From Bacillota bacterium (lineage in GTDB: Bacteria; Bacillota; DSM-12270; Thermacetogeniales; Thermacetogeniaceae), in the NCBI GenBank assembly GCA_029907475.1, contig JARYLU010000020.1, forward strand, positions 1-49,888: a DNA stretch of 49,888 nucleotides, written 5' to 3'. The translations under genes and the position numbers were made by a program. Shown one piece after another: positions 16,632 through 26,337 of this stretch (position 1 is its first letter; each line of letters starts with the position of its first letter). The notes under the pieces are model-generated. The model ran no database searches. It worked only from the letters and a program-made list of their open reading frames with translations, and was not told where the DNA came from.

Positions 16632-16742
16632 TTACAACAGAAAGCGCCGTTTCAACAAATAACTGGCAGCTGCTATCCCTGCAATTCCTATGATTGCAAA
16701 ACCGGCAACGGCACCAATCCAAGTGGAGAAGAGCGGTGACAT
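16632..16742 (-). other. Possible 36-aa membrane-anchor tail or gene remnant
   Basis: The frame from ATG 16742 reads a short polar start, one hydrophobic helix (WIGAVAGFAIIGIAGIAAASY) and the basic end LLKRRFLL. This is the shape of a C-terminal membrane anchor of a surface protein. There is no ribosome binding site, and upstream in-frame sequence looks non-coding, so it is probably the 3' remnant of a lost gene or chance. The rest of 16548-16892 shows no gene. Confidence 0.3.
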
Positions 16743-16892
16743 ATTGGTACTTTTTAGGAAGTCAGGATGGAGGATTAGGAAGGAGAATGGTGGAATGTGC
16801 CGGAGCCCTGCATAGCAGGGGTTTGTGGGTTTCGGTAACTGGCTCTGGCGAAATCGATTCAGACACCTTTTTGCATGTTTGGGCACCAATCC

Positions 16893-17270
16893 TTATTTTC
16901 CGCTTTTTGAAATAATATCCCTTGCAAAACTCAAAAACTGCCTCAAGGCCTCTTCCGGTACCTCGCTCAGGTTGCTCGCCTCGACATGAGCCTCGCTTCC
17001 ATTGTGAAAATGCCTGGGAAAAGTAACGATCCCTTCCCACCGCTTATGGGGAGCGTTATCATGCCTGTAAATCTTCCCGTCAAGGGCTCTTCTTTCCCAG
17101 TGGTAGCTGTACCGTCCTTTAAGCTTCAAAGAAAACCAGATATCGATGTAACTGCCGTCAATCAGAATAATGCGCACTTCGCCAGGATCAGGACAGTAGG
17201 CCTCTTCCACAATGTCGGCAAACTCTATCACCGCTATCTCCACCAGCCGGGAGGTATCGCAAGGCCTCAC
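16893..17270 (-). CDS. TumE-family toxin (DUF6516)
   Basis: The 125-residue product carries the family pattern: RYSYHWERR, then IYRHDNAPHKRWEGIVTFPRHFHNG (about 58-88), and a C-terminal helix EEALRQFLSFARDII. The D-N-A-P-H and F-P-x-H-x-H histidines are the conserved polar residues of the family. Its start overlaps the stop of the upstream partner by four bases (ATGA), the usual coupling in toxin-antitoxin pairs. The cellular target is not known from sequence. Confidence 0.8.
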   Translation of the reverse strand: MRPCDTSRLVEIAVIEFADIVEEAYCPDPGEVRIILIDGSYIDIWFSLKLKGRYSYHWERRALDGKIYRHDNAPHKRWEGIVTFPRHFHNGSEAHVEASNLSEVPEEALRQFLSFARDIISKSGK

Positions 17271-17566
17271 CGCAGCTCCTCCAGGATTTCCTCCAGCCGC
17301 TCCTTCTTGTACTCCAGGTGGTCCAGCCGGTGGTAGTCATCCAGGCTTCCTTCTTCCTCCAAAACGCCGCGCCTGTAGAGGGCCTCCATCTCCTCAACTG
17401 AGGAAACCCCGTACTTCCCGGCAATCTGAAAGATCTCAGCCTTGATGCTCCGCAATTTCTTTTCTAAAAAGCTTTTCAACCCTTCCTCGAGAATAGCTTC
17501 ACCGGGAAGGTTCAATTCCCTGGCCAAGGCGTCGATCACTTTCTTTGCCCTGAGAGCCATCTCCAT
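17267..17566 (-). CDS. Antitoxin partner of the TumE-type toxin
   Basis: ATG 17566 is preferred over a longer frame from 17617. The 99-residue product is charged and helical, with KYGVSSVEEMEALYRRGVLEEEGSLDDYHRLDHLEYKKERLEEILEEL at its C-terminus (the end given in parts: KYGVSSVEEMEALYRR and DYHRLDHLEYKKERLEEIL). This matches the small proteins regularly encoded immediately before DUF6516 toxins. It precedes the toxin with a four-base overlap and probably neutralises it. A perfect minus-strand -10 TATAAT lies at 17682-17677. Confidence 0.75.
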   Translation of the reverse strand: MEMALRAKKVIDALARELNLPGEAILEEGLKSFLEKKLRSIKAEIFQIAGKYGVSSVEEMEALYRRGVLEEEGSLDDYHRLDHLEYKKERLEEILEELR

Positions 17567-17739
17567 CACGCCCTTTCGAGCCTCATGCTCTTTGATGATA
17601 ATAATCAGCGTGACCACCTAGGGGAACCTGAGTCCCCTGCATAGACCGGGCTTAACCAACAATCGTACTCTGCTACTATTATACCCCAAATGATCCCCTT
17701 CCAGAGCTAAAAACAGAAATCGAGGGAAGTACCTACCCG

Positions 17740-17991
17740 TCAACCCGCACAAGCCGAGTCGAAATAAGCGCAGTTCCCCGGCGGCCAGCCCTGGACCCGG
17801 CACGCCTGACCGGCCTGTGGCGCCCCGGCCAGCGTACAGGTCCCTCCCCTGGCGTGGACGCAGCAGGTCTCCTCCCGCTCCAGGAACAAGCACTTCCCCC
17901 TGCAGAGCGGGCAGTCGCAGTTGACGCAGCACCTGCCGTGGCACTCCTCCGCCGTGTGGGCCACCCCAGGGCAGTCAAAACGGACGCGCAA
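17740..17991 (-). CDS. Cysteine-rich small protein (83 aa, 13 Cys)
   Basis: TTG 17991 is preferred because AAGGAG lies eight bases upstream. The product has clustered cysteines ECHGRCCVNCDCPLCRGKC (about 16-34) and then CCVH, CTLAG, CRVQGW and NCAYFDSAC. The density suggests a metal- or cluster-binding protein, or a disulfide-knotted one. No family is recognised. The GC-rich composition makes other frames open too, but only this one shows regular cysteine spacing and a ribosome binding site. Confidence 0.55.
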   Translation of the reverse strand: MRVRFDCPGVAHTAEECHGRCCVNCDCPLCRGKCLFLEREETCCVHARGGTCTLAGAPQAGQACRVQGWPPGNCAYFDSACAG

Positions 17992-18126
17992 GCTCTCCAC
18001 TCCTTAGATACCAGAATGTCCAACGCTCTTACCAATTCGAATAAAATTCATCCCCTTCACATTCACCCTTGCATCGGGAGACTGCCCAGGAGGAAACTTT
18101 GAAAAGGATGAGAGTACATCCCAACC

Positions 18127-18506
18127 TCATTTTATCCTGTCCTTGGACTCCCCCAAAATAGCGGCAACCAGGAGTTGATATTCTTTCCCGGGGTCAAGAC
18201 TCAGGGTCGCCATTTGTTCTGCTACGGTTTTCAGTTTTTCAAGTGGTAACTCAGCGAGTTGGCGGAGCAAAGTGGAGATGAGGGTTCTCCTTTGAGCTTT
18301 AGGTTGTACAGAGAGACCTAAAGCATGGCAGAAATTCCTCACTCCGTTTGAGGTAGGAAGTAACTCGCGGGATTGGAGCCCTTTATTAAGCTTAGATAGA
18401 ATGGTGGCTTTTTCAGGCTCAGTTTGATACAGCGACTCGAGAAAAACCTCAAACTCCTGAGCAGAAGAATGTGTTCAGAAAGCTCAAGATCAAAAATTTC
18501 CTCCAT
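18127..18506 (-). pseudogene. Unknown protein gene with a single-base frameshift
   Basis: ATG 18506 follows AGGGGGA and reads EEIFDLELSEHILLL. A missing base near 18455-18465 then throws the frame, after which the original reading continues as QEFEVFLESLYQTEPEKATI and SKLNKGLQSRELLPTSNGV to the stop at 18127. The restored protein would be about 126 residues, helical, without a recognised family. The C-terminal part has LISTLLRQLAELPLEKLKTV. Either it is a recent pseudogene or the base is a sequence error. Confidence 0.55.
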
Positions 18507-18792
18507 AAATTCCCCCTGGAGAATATCCTTAACCTTTTTCCGGAGGGAGTCGAGCGGGCACTTTTTGTTCCCCGCGGCCAGGGAGTGCTGGAGGGCCCGC
18601 AACCTCAAGGCGCACTTCTCGATATTCCTGGATCAATCCTGTCCAGGTAATCCCGTAAATACTCAGGCTGCTGTCAAATTTACAATAAAAAACATATCTT
18701 TGCCTAAGGACGATACTGCCGGGTGCCGAAAAAGGACTCAAAGAACTTTATAAAATATTTGGTGCGTCAGCACTGTGGCCTGCTTTGGGAAC

Positions 18793-18822
18793 TTGCCCGA
18801 GAGCTTTCCCCTGTGGTATGAT
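18793..18822 (+). promoter_or_regulatory. Possible promoter of the PocR-GAF-HD-GYP gene
   Basis: TTGCCC (18793-18798) and TATGAT (18817-18822) are separated by 18 bases, about 24 bases before ATG 18846. Confidence 0.4.
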
Positions 18823-18845
18823 TTTGGGTAACGCGATGTGACAGA

Positions 18846-20528
18846 ATGCGGCAGCAGACCAAAACAACCGGCAGATGGGAAAGACGTGTTCTCCTTGAGA
18901 AATATTACAGGGAACTAAAACAGCTCGGTTTGCAAGGATTACTGGATAAGTTGAGCCTCGCCCTCGGGCTGGCGATGATCGTTACCGATAACCGGGGCCG
19001 GCCTTTAATGCAGAACAGGCACCTGTCGCCTTTTTGCAAAGTTCTACGCGGGCACCCCCGGGGAAGGACGCGCTGCGAGGCGTCCCGCCTGGCCTCGGTC
19101 AGGGCTGCTACCGTGGCGGCCGACGTGGTGCTGCACACCCACGCCGGGCTGGTGCATATAGCCGCGCCGCTGCGGGTCAACGGCGAAACCATGGCGGTGG
19201 TACTCGCCGGCGGCAACGCAACGCTGGTGCCACCGGAAAAAGAAATCGTGCAGGCCATCGCACGGGACACCGGCCTCGCGGAAGAAGACCTCCTTGCTGC
19301 CGCGGCGCGTGTGCCCGTCTGGACGGAGGCCCGCCTGCGCAAGGTGGCGGATGCCGTCTTCGCCGTCGCCGCCATCATCGGCGAACTGCTGCACGCCCGC
19401 CTACAATTACAACAAAGGGTGGAAGAGCTAACCGCCCTTTTCTCCTTCGCCCGGACCGTTTCCGCCAGCCTGGACGTGAGCCAGGTGGCCACCTGGGCCC
19501 TGGAAGCGGTGCTGGCCCTGACCGGCGCCACCAGCGGCTCCGTTATGATGCTGCCCGAACCTCTGGGGGAAGGGAGAAAGGCAGAAGTAGCGGCCACCGT
19601 CGAATCGCGCCACGAGTTTCGCGTGATTCCCGCCGCCGAGGTGATAGCCTCCGTCGAAAAAGAAGCGCGCGCCGCGCATTTCGACAGCCGGCCCGGTGAA
19701 GCCACCCGCGAGGAGAAGCGGCCGGCGGTGGCCCTGCCCCTGGTCGTCGGCAGCAGGGTCACCGGGATTCTGACCATCGCGGGAAAGCCGAAGGGGGCAC
19801 GGTTCTCGGAGGACGAAGCCGCCTTTCTGACCACGCTGGGCACAGGCCTCGGCCTGGCGCTGGAAAACGCCCGCCTCTACTCCACGCTCCGGCAACACTA
19901 CGTGCGCGTTGTGCGGGCGCTCGCGGCGGCCCTGGAGGCCAAGGACCGCTATACCCAGGGCCACTCGCTCCGGGTGGCCCAATGGGCGCGGGCCTGCGCC
20001 GTTCACCTGGGACTGAGCATCGAGGAGCAGGAACACGCTTATACGGCGGGACTCCTGCACGACATTGGCAAAATCGGCGTGAGCGAGACCGTACTGGCCA
20101 AGCCCGCGCCCCTCACCGAAGAAGAAAGGGCACACGTGGAGCAGCACCCCGTGCTGGGAGCGAAAATCCTCGAACCGGCCGGACTGCCGGCCCCGGTCAT
20201 CGCGGCCGTGCGCCACCACCACGAAGACTACGACGGCGGCGGCTACCCCGACGGATTGGCAGGCGAAGACATACCTCTGCTGGCGCGCATCATCCGCGTT
20301 GCCGACGCCTACGACGCTATGTCCTCGGAGCGGCCGTACCGGCCCGCCTTCACGCGGGAACGGGCGCGGGAGGAGCTGGCGCGGAACGCGGGACGCCAGT
20401 TCGACCCCCGGGTGGTAGAAGTGTTTCTTCGGCTGCCGCCGGAAGAAACGGACGCCCTCGCCGTCTCCGGGCCCCACCCCGACATCCCGCTTGCCTTCGG
20501 TCCTTCCTCTGCTACCGGGCGGGCCTGA
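18846..20528 (+). CDS. PocR-GAF-HD-GYP signalling phosphodiesterase
   Basis: The 560-residue product has a PocR sensory domain (about 20-185, with CKVLRGHPRGRTRCEASR and HAGLVHIAAPLRV), a GAF domain (about 195-345) and an HD-GYP domain (about 355-530). Its metal and substrate residues are intact: HSLRVA, GLLHDIGKIGV, RHHHEDYDGGGYPDGL and RIIRVADAYDAMSS. HD-GYP domains hydrolyse cyclic di-GMP. PocR domains are thought to bind small hydrocarbon ligands such as propanediol. It is cytoplasmic, with no membrane helix. It converges on a second HD-GYP gene, and the two share similar C-terminal domains. Confidence 0.88.
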   Translation: MRQQTKTTGRWERRVLLEKYYRELKQLGLQGLLDKLSLALGLAMIVTDNRGRPLMQNRHLSPFCKVLRGHPRGRTRCEASRLASVRAATVAADVVLHTHAGLVHIAAPLRVNGETMAVVLAGGNATLVPPEKEIVQAIARDTGLAEEDLLAAAARVPVWTEARLRKVADAVFAVAAIIGELLHARLQLQQRVEELTALFSFARTVSASLDVSQVATWALEAVLALTGATSGSVMMLPEPLGEGRKAEVAATVESRHEFRVIPAAEVIASVEKEARAAHFDSRPGEATREEKRPAVALPLVVGSRVTGILTIAGKPKGARFSEDEAAFLTTLGTGLGLALENARLYSTLRQHYVRVVRALAAALEAKDRYTQGHSLRVAQWARACAVHLGLSIEEQEHAYTAGLLHDIGKIGVSETVLAKPAPLTEEERAHVEQHPVLGAKILEPAGLPAPVIAAVRHHHEDYDGGGYPDGLAGEDIPLLARIIRVADAYDAMSSERPYRPAFTRERAREELARNAGRQFDPRVVEVFLRLPPEETDALAVSGPHPDIPLAFGPSSATGRA

Positions 20529-20600
20529 CGGGCCGTACGCCTTCCCACGCCGGGGCGCGTGCTCCCGGCTTCCGAACCTCCACTCGCCCGCGGAACCCCG

Positions 20601-23578
20601 CTACTCGTCTTCTGCCAGAATCTTCAGGAACGTCTCCACCACCCGCGGGTCGAAGTGTTTGCCCGCCTCGTCCTTCAGATAGGCGCGCACTTTCTCCGGC
20701 GGCCAGGCCGGCCGGTAGGGACGGTCTGAACTCAAGGCGTCCCACACGTCCACCAGGCAAAGATGCGCGCCGCCAGCGGAATCTGCTCACCCTTCAGCCC
20801 CCGCGGGTAGCCCGTGCCGTCCCACTTCTCATGGTGGCAGTAAGGGATGTCCAGCGCCGGGCGCAAGTAGGCAATGGGAAAGAGCATCTCGTAGGCGTAC
20901 TGCGGGTGCCGGCGCATGATCTCCCACTCCTCCGGGGTAAGCGGCCCGGGCTTGAGCAGGATGCCGTCGGGGACGCCCATCTTGCCGATGTCGTGCAGCA
21001 GGGCTCCTCTGCGCACATGCACCAGCTCCTCTTCCTTCATTCCCAGTGCCCGTGCCAGGCGCAGGGTCATCTCCGTGACGCGCTGGCTGTGGCCTTCGGT
21101 TTCCCTGTCCCGCAGGTCGAGGGCGCGCGACCAGCCCTCGATGGTGGAATCATACGCCAGGATCAGCTCCAGGTGGGAACGCTGCAGCTGGTCAAGCAGG
21201 GCGACGTTGTCAATGGCAATGGCGGCCTGCCCGGCCAGAGTTTCCAAAAACTCCAGCCACTCCCCGTCAGGCTCGACGCCCGACCGGTGGCACACTTCCA
21301 GCACCCCCTGGATCTGCCCCTTGGCGATGAGGGGTATCGCGCAGTAGGTGACAAAGCCTTCGTCCGCCAGAAGCGTGGCCTGGACCGGGTCGCGCGCGTC
21401 CTCGGGCAGAAAGGGAATGTATATGGTGCGGCGTTCGAGAGCGGCACGGCCGGCGTAACCCTCGCCCAGGCGCAGGCGGAGACGCCGGATGGCCGCTGTG
21501 CGAAAGCCGCGCCAGGCGGCGTATTCCAGCGTCTGGGTGTGCAGGTTGAAGAGCAGGATGGCCGCAGCGTCCAGGTCCAACTGAGCGGTTATCTCGTCCA
21601 GTACCACGCTGAAGGTGACGCGCAGATCGAGACTCCCCGTGATGGCCAGGTCGATGTTGCGCAGGGCCTGCACGAGCTTCAGGCGGCGCCGCGTTTCGTC
21701 AAACATCCGGGCGTTGGTAATGGCTTGGGCGGCCTGATCCGCCAGGCCCTGGAGCAGCGCCACTTCTTCGGCGGAAAAGTGGCGCACTTCGCCCGCGGTG
21801 ATTAGGGTTAAAACGCCGATGAAGTGCCCGTCCCGCTGCATCTTTACGCCGACACCGGTGCGGAGGTTGTAATCGACGCACAGGTCCGCCACGCGCCGGT
21901 CAGGGACGGCCCGGAGATCGGAAATTATGACGATGGGATCCCCCTGCAGAATGTATCCCTCGTAAAGGGACCGCGGGAGCAGCCTCATCCGCTCGGCTAG
22001 CCCCGGGGGCAAGCCCGAGTCGGCGGCCAGGTTGAGCACGTTGCGCCGCTCGTCGTACAGCAGGACGGCCGCCACGGGCACGTGGAGCGCGGCGCGGGTT
22101 TCCTCGCAAACCACCTGCAGCACGCGGCCCAGGTCGAGCTGGGCGTTAAGGCGGGAGGCGATGCGCAACAGCGCCCCGGCGCGGGCGGCCTGGCGGCGGA
22201 TTTCCTCCTCCATCTGCTTGCGCCCGGTGGCATCGCGGACGATGCCCTGCAGCAGCCCGTTGTCCAGCACTTTGGCGCTGATCTCGACCGGCACGAGTGA
22301 GCCGTCCTTGCACCTTAACCGCCGCTCGACGAGAATGGTCTTCCCGGGCCGCAGCTCGTCAAAGCGAATGGGCTGGGCGGCCAGGTCCTCCGGCGGGATC
22401 AAGTCCTGGATGCTGAGTTGCAGTATTTCATCACGCGTGTAACCGAGCACGGCGCAACCGCTGGGGTTCACGTCCACAAGGCGCCCCTGTGCGTCGGCCA
22501 GGAAGATACCATCGGAGGCCTGCTCCACCAGGGTGCGATACTTCGCCACGCTCTCGCGCAACGCAATCCGGGCGCGCAGGGTCTGAATACCAAACGCAAG
22601 GTTGTCTGCCAGTCTACGCAGCAACTCGACCTCGTCCGGCGCAAAAGCATCCGGCTCCGCAGCATAAATGTTGAGCGCGCCGAACGTCTGAGCCCCGGCG
22701 GTGAGCGGCAGGGCGATGGATGAGGCATACCCGCGCCGCGTGGCCTCCTCGCGCCAGGGAGTGTAAGCGGGATCGGTCAGCATGTTTCTGACAACCGCCG
22801 GCCGGCCGGTGCGTATGGCCGTGCCGGTGGGCCCGCGCCCGTGTTCCGAATCGTCCCAGGTGATGGTGACCGTTTCTAGATAGCCTTCTTCAAATCCGGC
22901 CTGCGCCACCGGGCGCACCGTTTTGGCCGGATCCTGCTCGGCAAAGCCCACCCAGGCCAGCCGGTACCCGCCATCCTCCACCAGCAGGCGGCAAACCTCC
23001 CGCAACAGCAAGGTTTCATCCGCCGCCCGCACCACTGCCTCGTTGCACTTGCCGAGCACTTTGAGAGCGCGGTTCACCCTGCGGCGTTCTTCCTCCGTCA
23101 GCAGACTTTCGATGGCCGCTTTAAGCAGGTGGGCCACGGTCTCCACAAGTGCTATTTCCGTGCCGGTCCACGCCCGCGGTTGGGACGCCGCCACAGCAAG
23201 CCCGCCGGCATGCCCTTCGTGTTGGAGGGAAACGGCGATGGAAGCCCGGATGCCCATACACCCCATTACGTCTGCCAGCGGTGCCAGCCCGGGGTGGGTC
23301 TCCCCGACCTTTTGCCAGTCGGGAACGGCCTGCACGTCAGGGATGTTCAGGCCGGCTTGAGCCGCAGCTTTCCCGAACGCAACCACTTTCTCCGGCAGGC
23401 CGCGCGTCACCCTGTGGGGATGGAGCCAGATAGCCCCCATCTCCAGGCCCAGCGCCCGGAGCACGCGGTCGAGGCTGGTTTCCAGAAGCGCGCGCAGGCC
23501 AGTAGCGGTTTCCGCCGCCCTGCCGCTTGCGGCGGGGGCGCAGTAAGGGCGGTTTTCCTCTTTACTCAGCAAATCCAT
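20601..23578 (-). CDS. Multi-GAF/PAS HD-GYP signalling protein, C-terminus frameshifted
   Basis: ATG 23578 follows GGGAGATG. The domain order is GAF (about 20-130), GAF (about 145-330), PAS (about 350-465, VDVNPSGCAVLGYTRDEIL), GAF (about 475-625), GAF (about 640-800), then HD-GYP (about 810 on) with HSQRVTEM, ALLHDIGKMGV and HHEKWDGTGYPRGL. After AARIFA a base is missing near 20757-20760. The frame as read stops at 20732, while the next frame continues LVDVWDALSSDRPYRPAW and FDPRVVETFLKIL to a stop at 20601. The catalytic HD and GYP residues precede the break, but the last helices do not. It is either a sequence error or a damaged phosphodiesterase. Confidence 0.82.
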
Positions 23579-23755
23579 GTTTTCATCTCCCGTGACCCTG
23601 GGGGCGGGTGCCTTGCCCGTCCCCGCTACTATCCCCATTTTATCATGCGCTGTCAGAATCTGACGAGTTTTCTGCTGCACCTCAACCCTGTCAGCGCCAG
23701 AAACTGCTCGGGTTGCGGCTCTCCGCCTCTTGATTCCCGAGGTGCCGGGAGCTTT

Positions 23756-24595
23756 TCAGCTGGCCTGAGAATCCAGCAAAACAAGCAAAATGCTGCGGAT
23801 GGCAGTCTTTGCCACATCGGCGCGGGAGCCCCCGCTTAAAATGAAAAGCAGAGGTTTTCCCGCCGCAAACTTCTTGACCTTTGCGGCAAAAGCCGGGTAG
23901 GCGGCGTCGGTGAGGCGAAACCCTCCGTAGTCCTTGAAATGGGAGTCATGCCCGAAAATCACGAACATAAAATCGAACTCGTAGGACCGGCTGAAGGCCT
24001 CGTCCAGGGCCCTGAGAAAAGCCTCGTCATCAGCCGCCCTCAGGCCGAAGTCGTAGTTGTGGTAAACCTCGTCGGCTCTGCTGTCCCAGCCAGCGTAAAA
24101 GTTCAGGTGAATTACCTCGGGGTCCTTTCCCAAAAGGTCGCGCGTGCCGTCCCCGAAGTGGGGGTCGACGTCGAGGACCAGAAACCTTTTCAGCCCGTAT
24201 CTTTTTCTGAGGTGAAGAACTGCCGCCGCAACATCGTTTAAATAACAGAAACCCCAGAAATGGCTGCGGCCGGCGTGGTGGCCTGCGGCCCCCACGTAGG
24301 CAAAGGCCGCCTCCGCTTCTCCCTCCGCCAGCGCCGCAGCCCCCTGAACGACCCCGGCGCAGGAAAGGGCCGCCACATAGTAAAATCCTGCTTCTTTCAC
24401 CTCTGCGATGTGTGCGGGGGTATGAATTTGCTCGATCAGGCTGTGAATTTCGGGGGTCAGCACCGGGACCGCGACCTGAAGCCGGTTGGCGGCCACCAGG
24501 TCATTTAAATTTTCAAAAGATGGGGCAACCCGGTCCTTTAAAACCGGATGGCCGTACCTGCCGAAGTCATCATGGTAAAGCACGAGTACCTTCAT
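23756..24595 (-). CDS. Histone-deacetylase-superfamily hydrolase (AcuC / acetylpolyamine type)
   Basis: ATG 24595 follows a GGAGGAGGA ribosome binding site. The 279-residue protein has the zinc-hydrolase landmarks GAAGHHAGRSHFWGFCYLND (histidine pair and the GFC(Y/F)xND motif, about 107-126), LVLDVDPHFGDGTRDLL (metal-binding D-x-D and H, about 145) and a C-terminal ILSGG. Known members deacetylate acetylated lysines, polyamines or acetoin-related substrates, and the specificity is not visible here. The upstream region was cut into by an integrase remnant that begins directly before this gene. Confidence 0.82.
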   Translation of the reverse strand: MKVLVLYHDDFGRYGHPVLKDRVAPSFENLNDLVAANRLQVAVPVLTPEIHSLIEQIHTPAHIAEVKEAGFYYVAALSCAGVVQGAAALAEGEAEAAFAYVGAAGHHAGRSHFWGFCYLNDVAAAVLHLRKRYGLKRFLVLDVDPHFGDGTRDLLGKDPEVIHLNFYAGWDSRADEVYHNYDFGLRAADDEAFLRALDEAFSRSYEFDFMFVIFGHDSHFKDYGGFRLTDAAYPAFAAKVKKFAAGKPLLFILSGGSRADVAKTAIRSILLVLLDSQAS

Positions 24596-24640
24596 TTCCG
24601 TCCTCCTCCTCAATCAAGGAAAGGTCACCTGACTCTCCCG

Positions 24641-25225
24641 AGCAATTACCCAGGCTTCCTGCCAGCATATATTGCCGTCAACACCGGACTGCGGATGGGA
24701 GAAGTGTTAGGCCTGCGCTGGCAGGATATAGACTTCAAGCGGGAGACATTGACGGTAAAGCAAACCCTACAAACCGTTAACAGGGAGATAAGAATTAGAC
24801 CCAAAGCAAAGACCAAAGGCAGTCAAAGAACCATTGACCTGCCGAAGAACTTAATCCAGGAATTGAAGAAACACCGGCTGGAACAGAAGAAAAACATGCT
24901 TGCCTTTGGAGAGCTGTACCAAAAGCAGTATGACCTGGTATGCTGTAAAGAGGACGGATCACCCATTAAGTCAAGCTCATTCGGCAGTTACTTCGTAAGC
25001 ATGGCAAAACGCTGCGGGTTGGATATTTCCTTCCACGCCTTACGCCACACCCACGCCAGCCTTTTGATTAAGGCAGGAGTCCACCCAAAGGTTATTTCTG
25101 AAAGGTTGGGACATTCAAATATCGGCATTACAATGGACTTATACGGCCACCTTATGCAGGGTATGCAGAAGGAAGCGGCCAATAGGATAGACAACATCAT
25201 AACTGGAATGAATTTCTCTCGGTAG
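24641..25225 (+). pseudogene. Tyrosine recombinase (phage-type integrase), C-terminal remnant
   Basis: Homology begins at YPGFLPAYIAVNTGLRMGEVLGL (catalytic Arg in TGLRMGE) and runs through HALRHTHASLLIKAG (H-x-x-R), LGHSNIGITMDLYGH (H/W position and the catalytic Tyr) to 25225. The catalytic domain is complete, but the N-terminal arm-binding and SAM-like domains, about 170 residues, are absent. The sequence joins the start of the deacetylase-like gene. It ends 82 bases from the 3' end of tRNA-Arg, the usual place for an integrase beside its attachment site, so this is a scar of an excised or decayed element. Confidence 0.8.
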
Positions 25226-25306
25226 AAACTCGGTAGAAAAATCGGCTTGAAAGACAAAACGGCAAGTGTTTCCAGTCCCGGAATCCTTGCCGTTACTGCT
25301 TTTCTC

Positions 25307-25383
<77 letters not shown>

Positions 25384-25391
25384 ATAATAAA

Positions 25392-25465
25392 TGGAGCGGG
25401 TGATGGGAATCGAACCCACCCGACTGGCTTGGAAGGCCAGGGCTCTACCACTGAGCTACACCCGC
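25392..25465 (-). tRNA. tRNA-Gly (TCC)
   Basis: This is a complete cloverleaf of 74 bases with an encoded CCA. The anticodon loop CTTCCAA gives anticodon TCC. Confidence 0.95.
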
Positions 25466-25545
25466 TCGTACTGCTCCGTCGATATTTTAACACAAGAAAC
25501 AAAATTCGGCAACCTGTTTCCGGCCTGACCCCGGTTTGAGAAGAA

Positions 25546-25622
25546 TGGTCGGGGTGGGGGGATTTGAACCCCCGGCCTCTTGGTCCCAAACCAAGCGCGC
25601 TGCCAAGCTGCGCCACACCCCG
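25546..25622 (-). tRNA. tRNA-Pro (TGG)
   Basis: This is a complete cloverleaf of 77 bases with an encoded CCA. The anticodon loop TTTGGGA gives anticodon TGG. It is the first of three leftward tRNA genes. Confidence 0.95.
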
Positions 25623-25926
25623 TTATTTTAGCAATACAAAGTATAGCATGATTCAAGTTTCCTTTCAACATATCCTGGGCTGATCCGCTACTTCCTCCAT
25701 GTAATGTGGCCATTGAAAGGTGAAAGGTTCTTCTTTTGCTTTTAAGCCTGTAGAGATCACAGGGCGAGATAGGCCGGATGATGAGGAGCGGTAGAATAGC
25801 CGGAAGAGATAAACAGGGGGTGACGACCTGTCGGGTCGGGTACGCCCCACAATTAAAAAACACTAAAGTAAAAAATACCTCTTTTGAGCCGGGATGAAGC
25901 CACCCCGGTTAACACCCTGAAATCGT
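25623..25926. other. Stretch without a recognised gene
   Basis: Open frames here are short and lack ribosome binding sites. No hairpin with a T-run was found. Confidence 0.5.
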
Positions 25927-26202
25927 TCAACCGGAAGAGGACTTCGTTTCTGTTTTCGTTTTTGCCGGAGCAGGTTCCTTCCCGCCTTCTTCCCCTTGGA
26001 ACTTATGCTTTTCCTCTTTGCTCCTGTAATCGGTACAATAGAAGCCCGGGCCTTTGAAAATGATTCCGATATTGCGCGCGATTAACCGCCGGACGGGTTT
26101 TCCGCAGGTCGGGCACACTTCCAGGGCGGGTTCGGTGATTCTCTGGGAATACTGAAAGCGGCCACAACCACTGCACTCGTATTCGTAACTCGGCATCTTC
26201 AT
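25927..26202 (-). CDS. FmdB-family zinc-ribbon protein
   Basis: The start ATG 26202 has AGGAG five bases upstream; ATG 26196 (MPSYEYEC) is equally plausible by homology. The first 45 residues, YEYECSGCGRFQYSQRI and VCPTCGKPVRRLI, form the four-cysteine zinc ribbon of the FmdB family. The tail is Lys/Glu/Ala-rich and probably disordered. FmdB was first noted beside formamidase/amidase genes as a putative regulator, and its real role is unclear. Confidence 0.85.
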   Translation of the reverse strand: MKMPSYEYECSGCGRFQYSQRITEPALEVCPTCGKPVRRLIARNIGIIFKGPGFYCTDYRSKEEKHKFQGEEGGKEPAPAKTKTETKSSSG

Positions 26203-26300
26203 CACCTCTCCTGGATGAACCTGAATTTCTTCCACAAACACTTATATACGGTAATTCCTGAATTTTGTCAAGCAACATCCTTTCCAACGAGAAATAACGG

Positions 26301-26336
26301 AACCCCGGTTCTGATACCCTCAGGGCCGGGGTTTTT
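26301..26336 (+). terminator. Hairpin with T-run (terminator-like)
   Basis: AACCCCGG (26301-26308) pairs with CCGGGGTT (26326-26333) and is followed by TTT. No rightward gene precedes it, so it may end an unrecognised small RNA. Confidence 0.5.
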
Positions 26337-26337
26337 A

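Noticed and set aside
19428-20477. Minus-strand open frame of 349 codons opposite the PocR-GAF-HD-GYP gene
   Set aside because: Antisense shadow of a gene with strong domain support.
19982-21805. Very long plus-strand open frame (607 codons) across the end of one HD-GYP gene and the opposite strand of the next
   Set aside because: Composition is Arg/Pro/Gly-rich shadow of GC-rich genes on other frames; no ribosome binding site or domain.
25456-25863. 135-codon frame over tRNA-Pro
   Set aside because: It reads through a tRNA gene and has no ribosome binding site.
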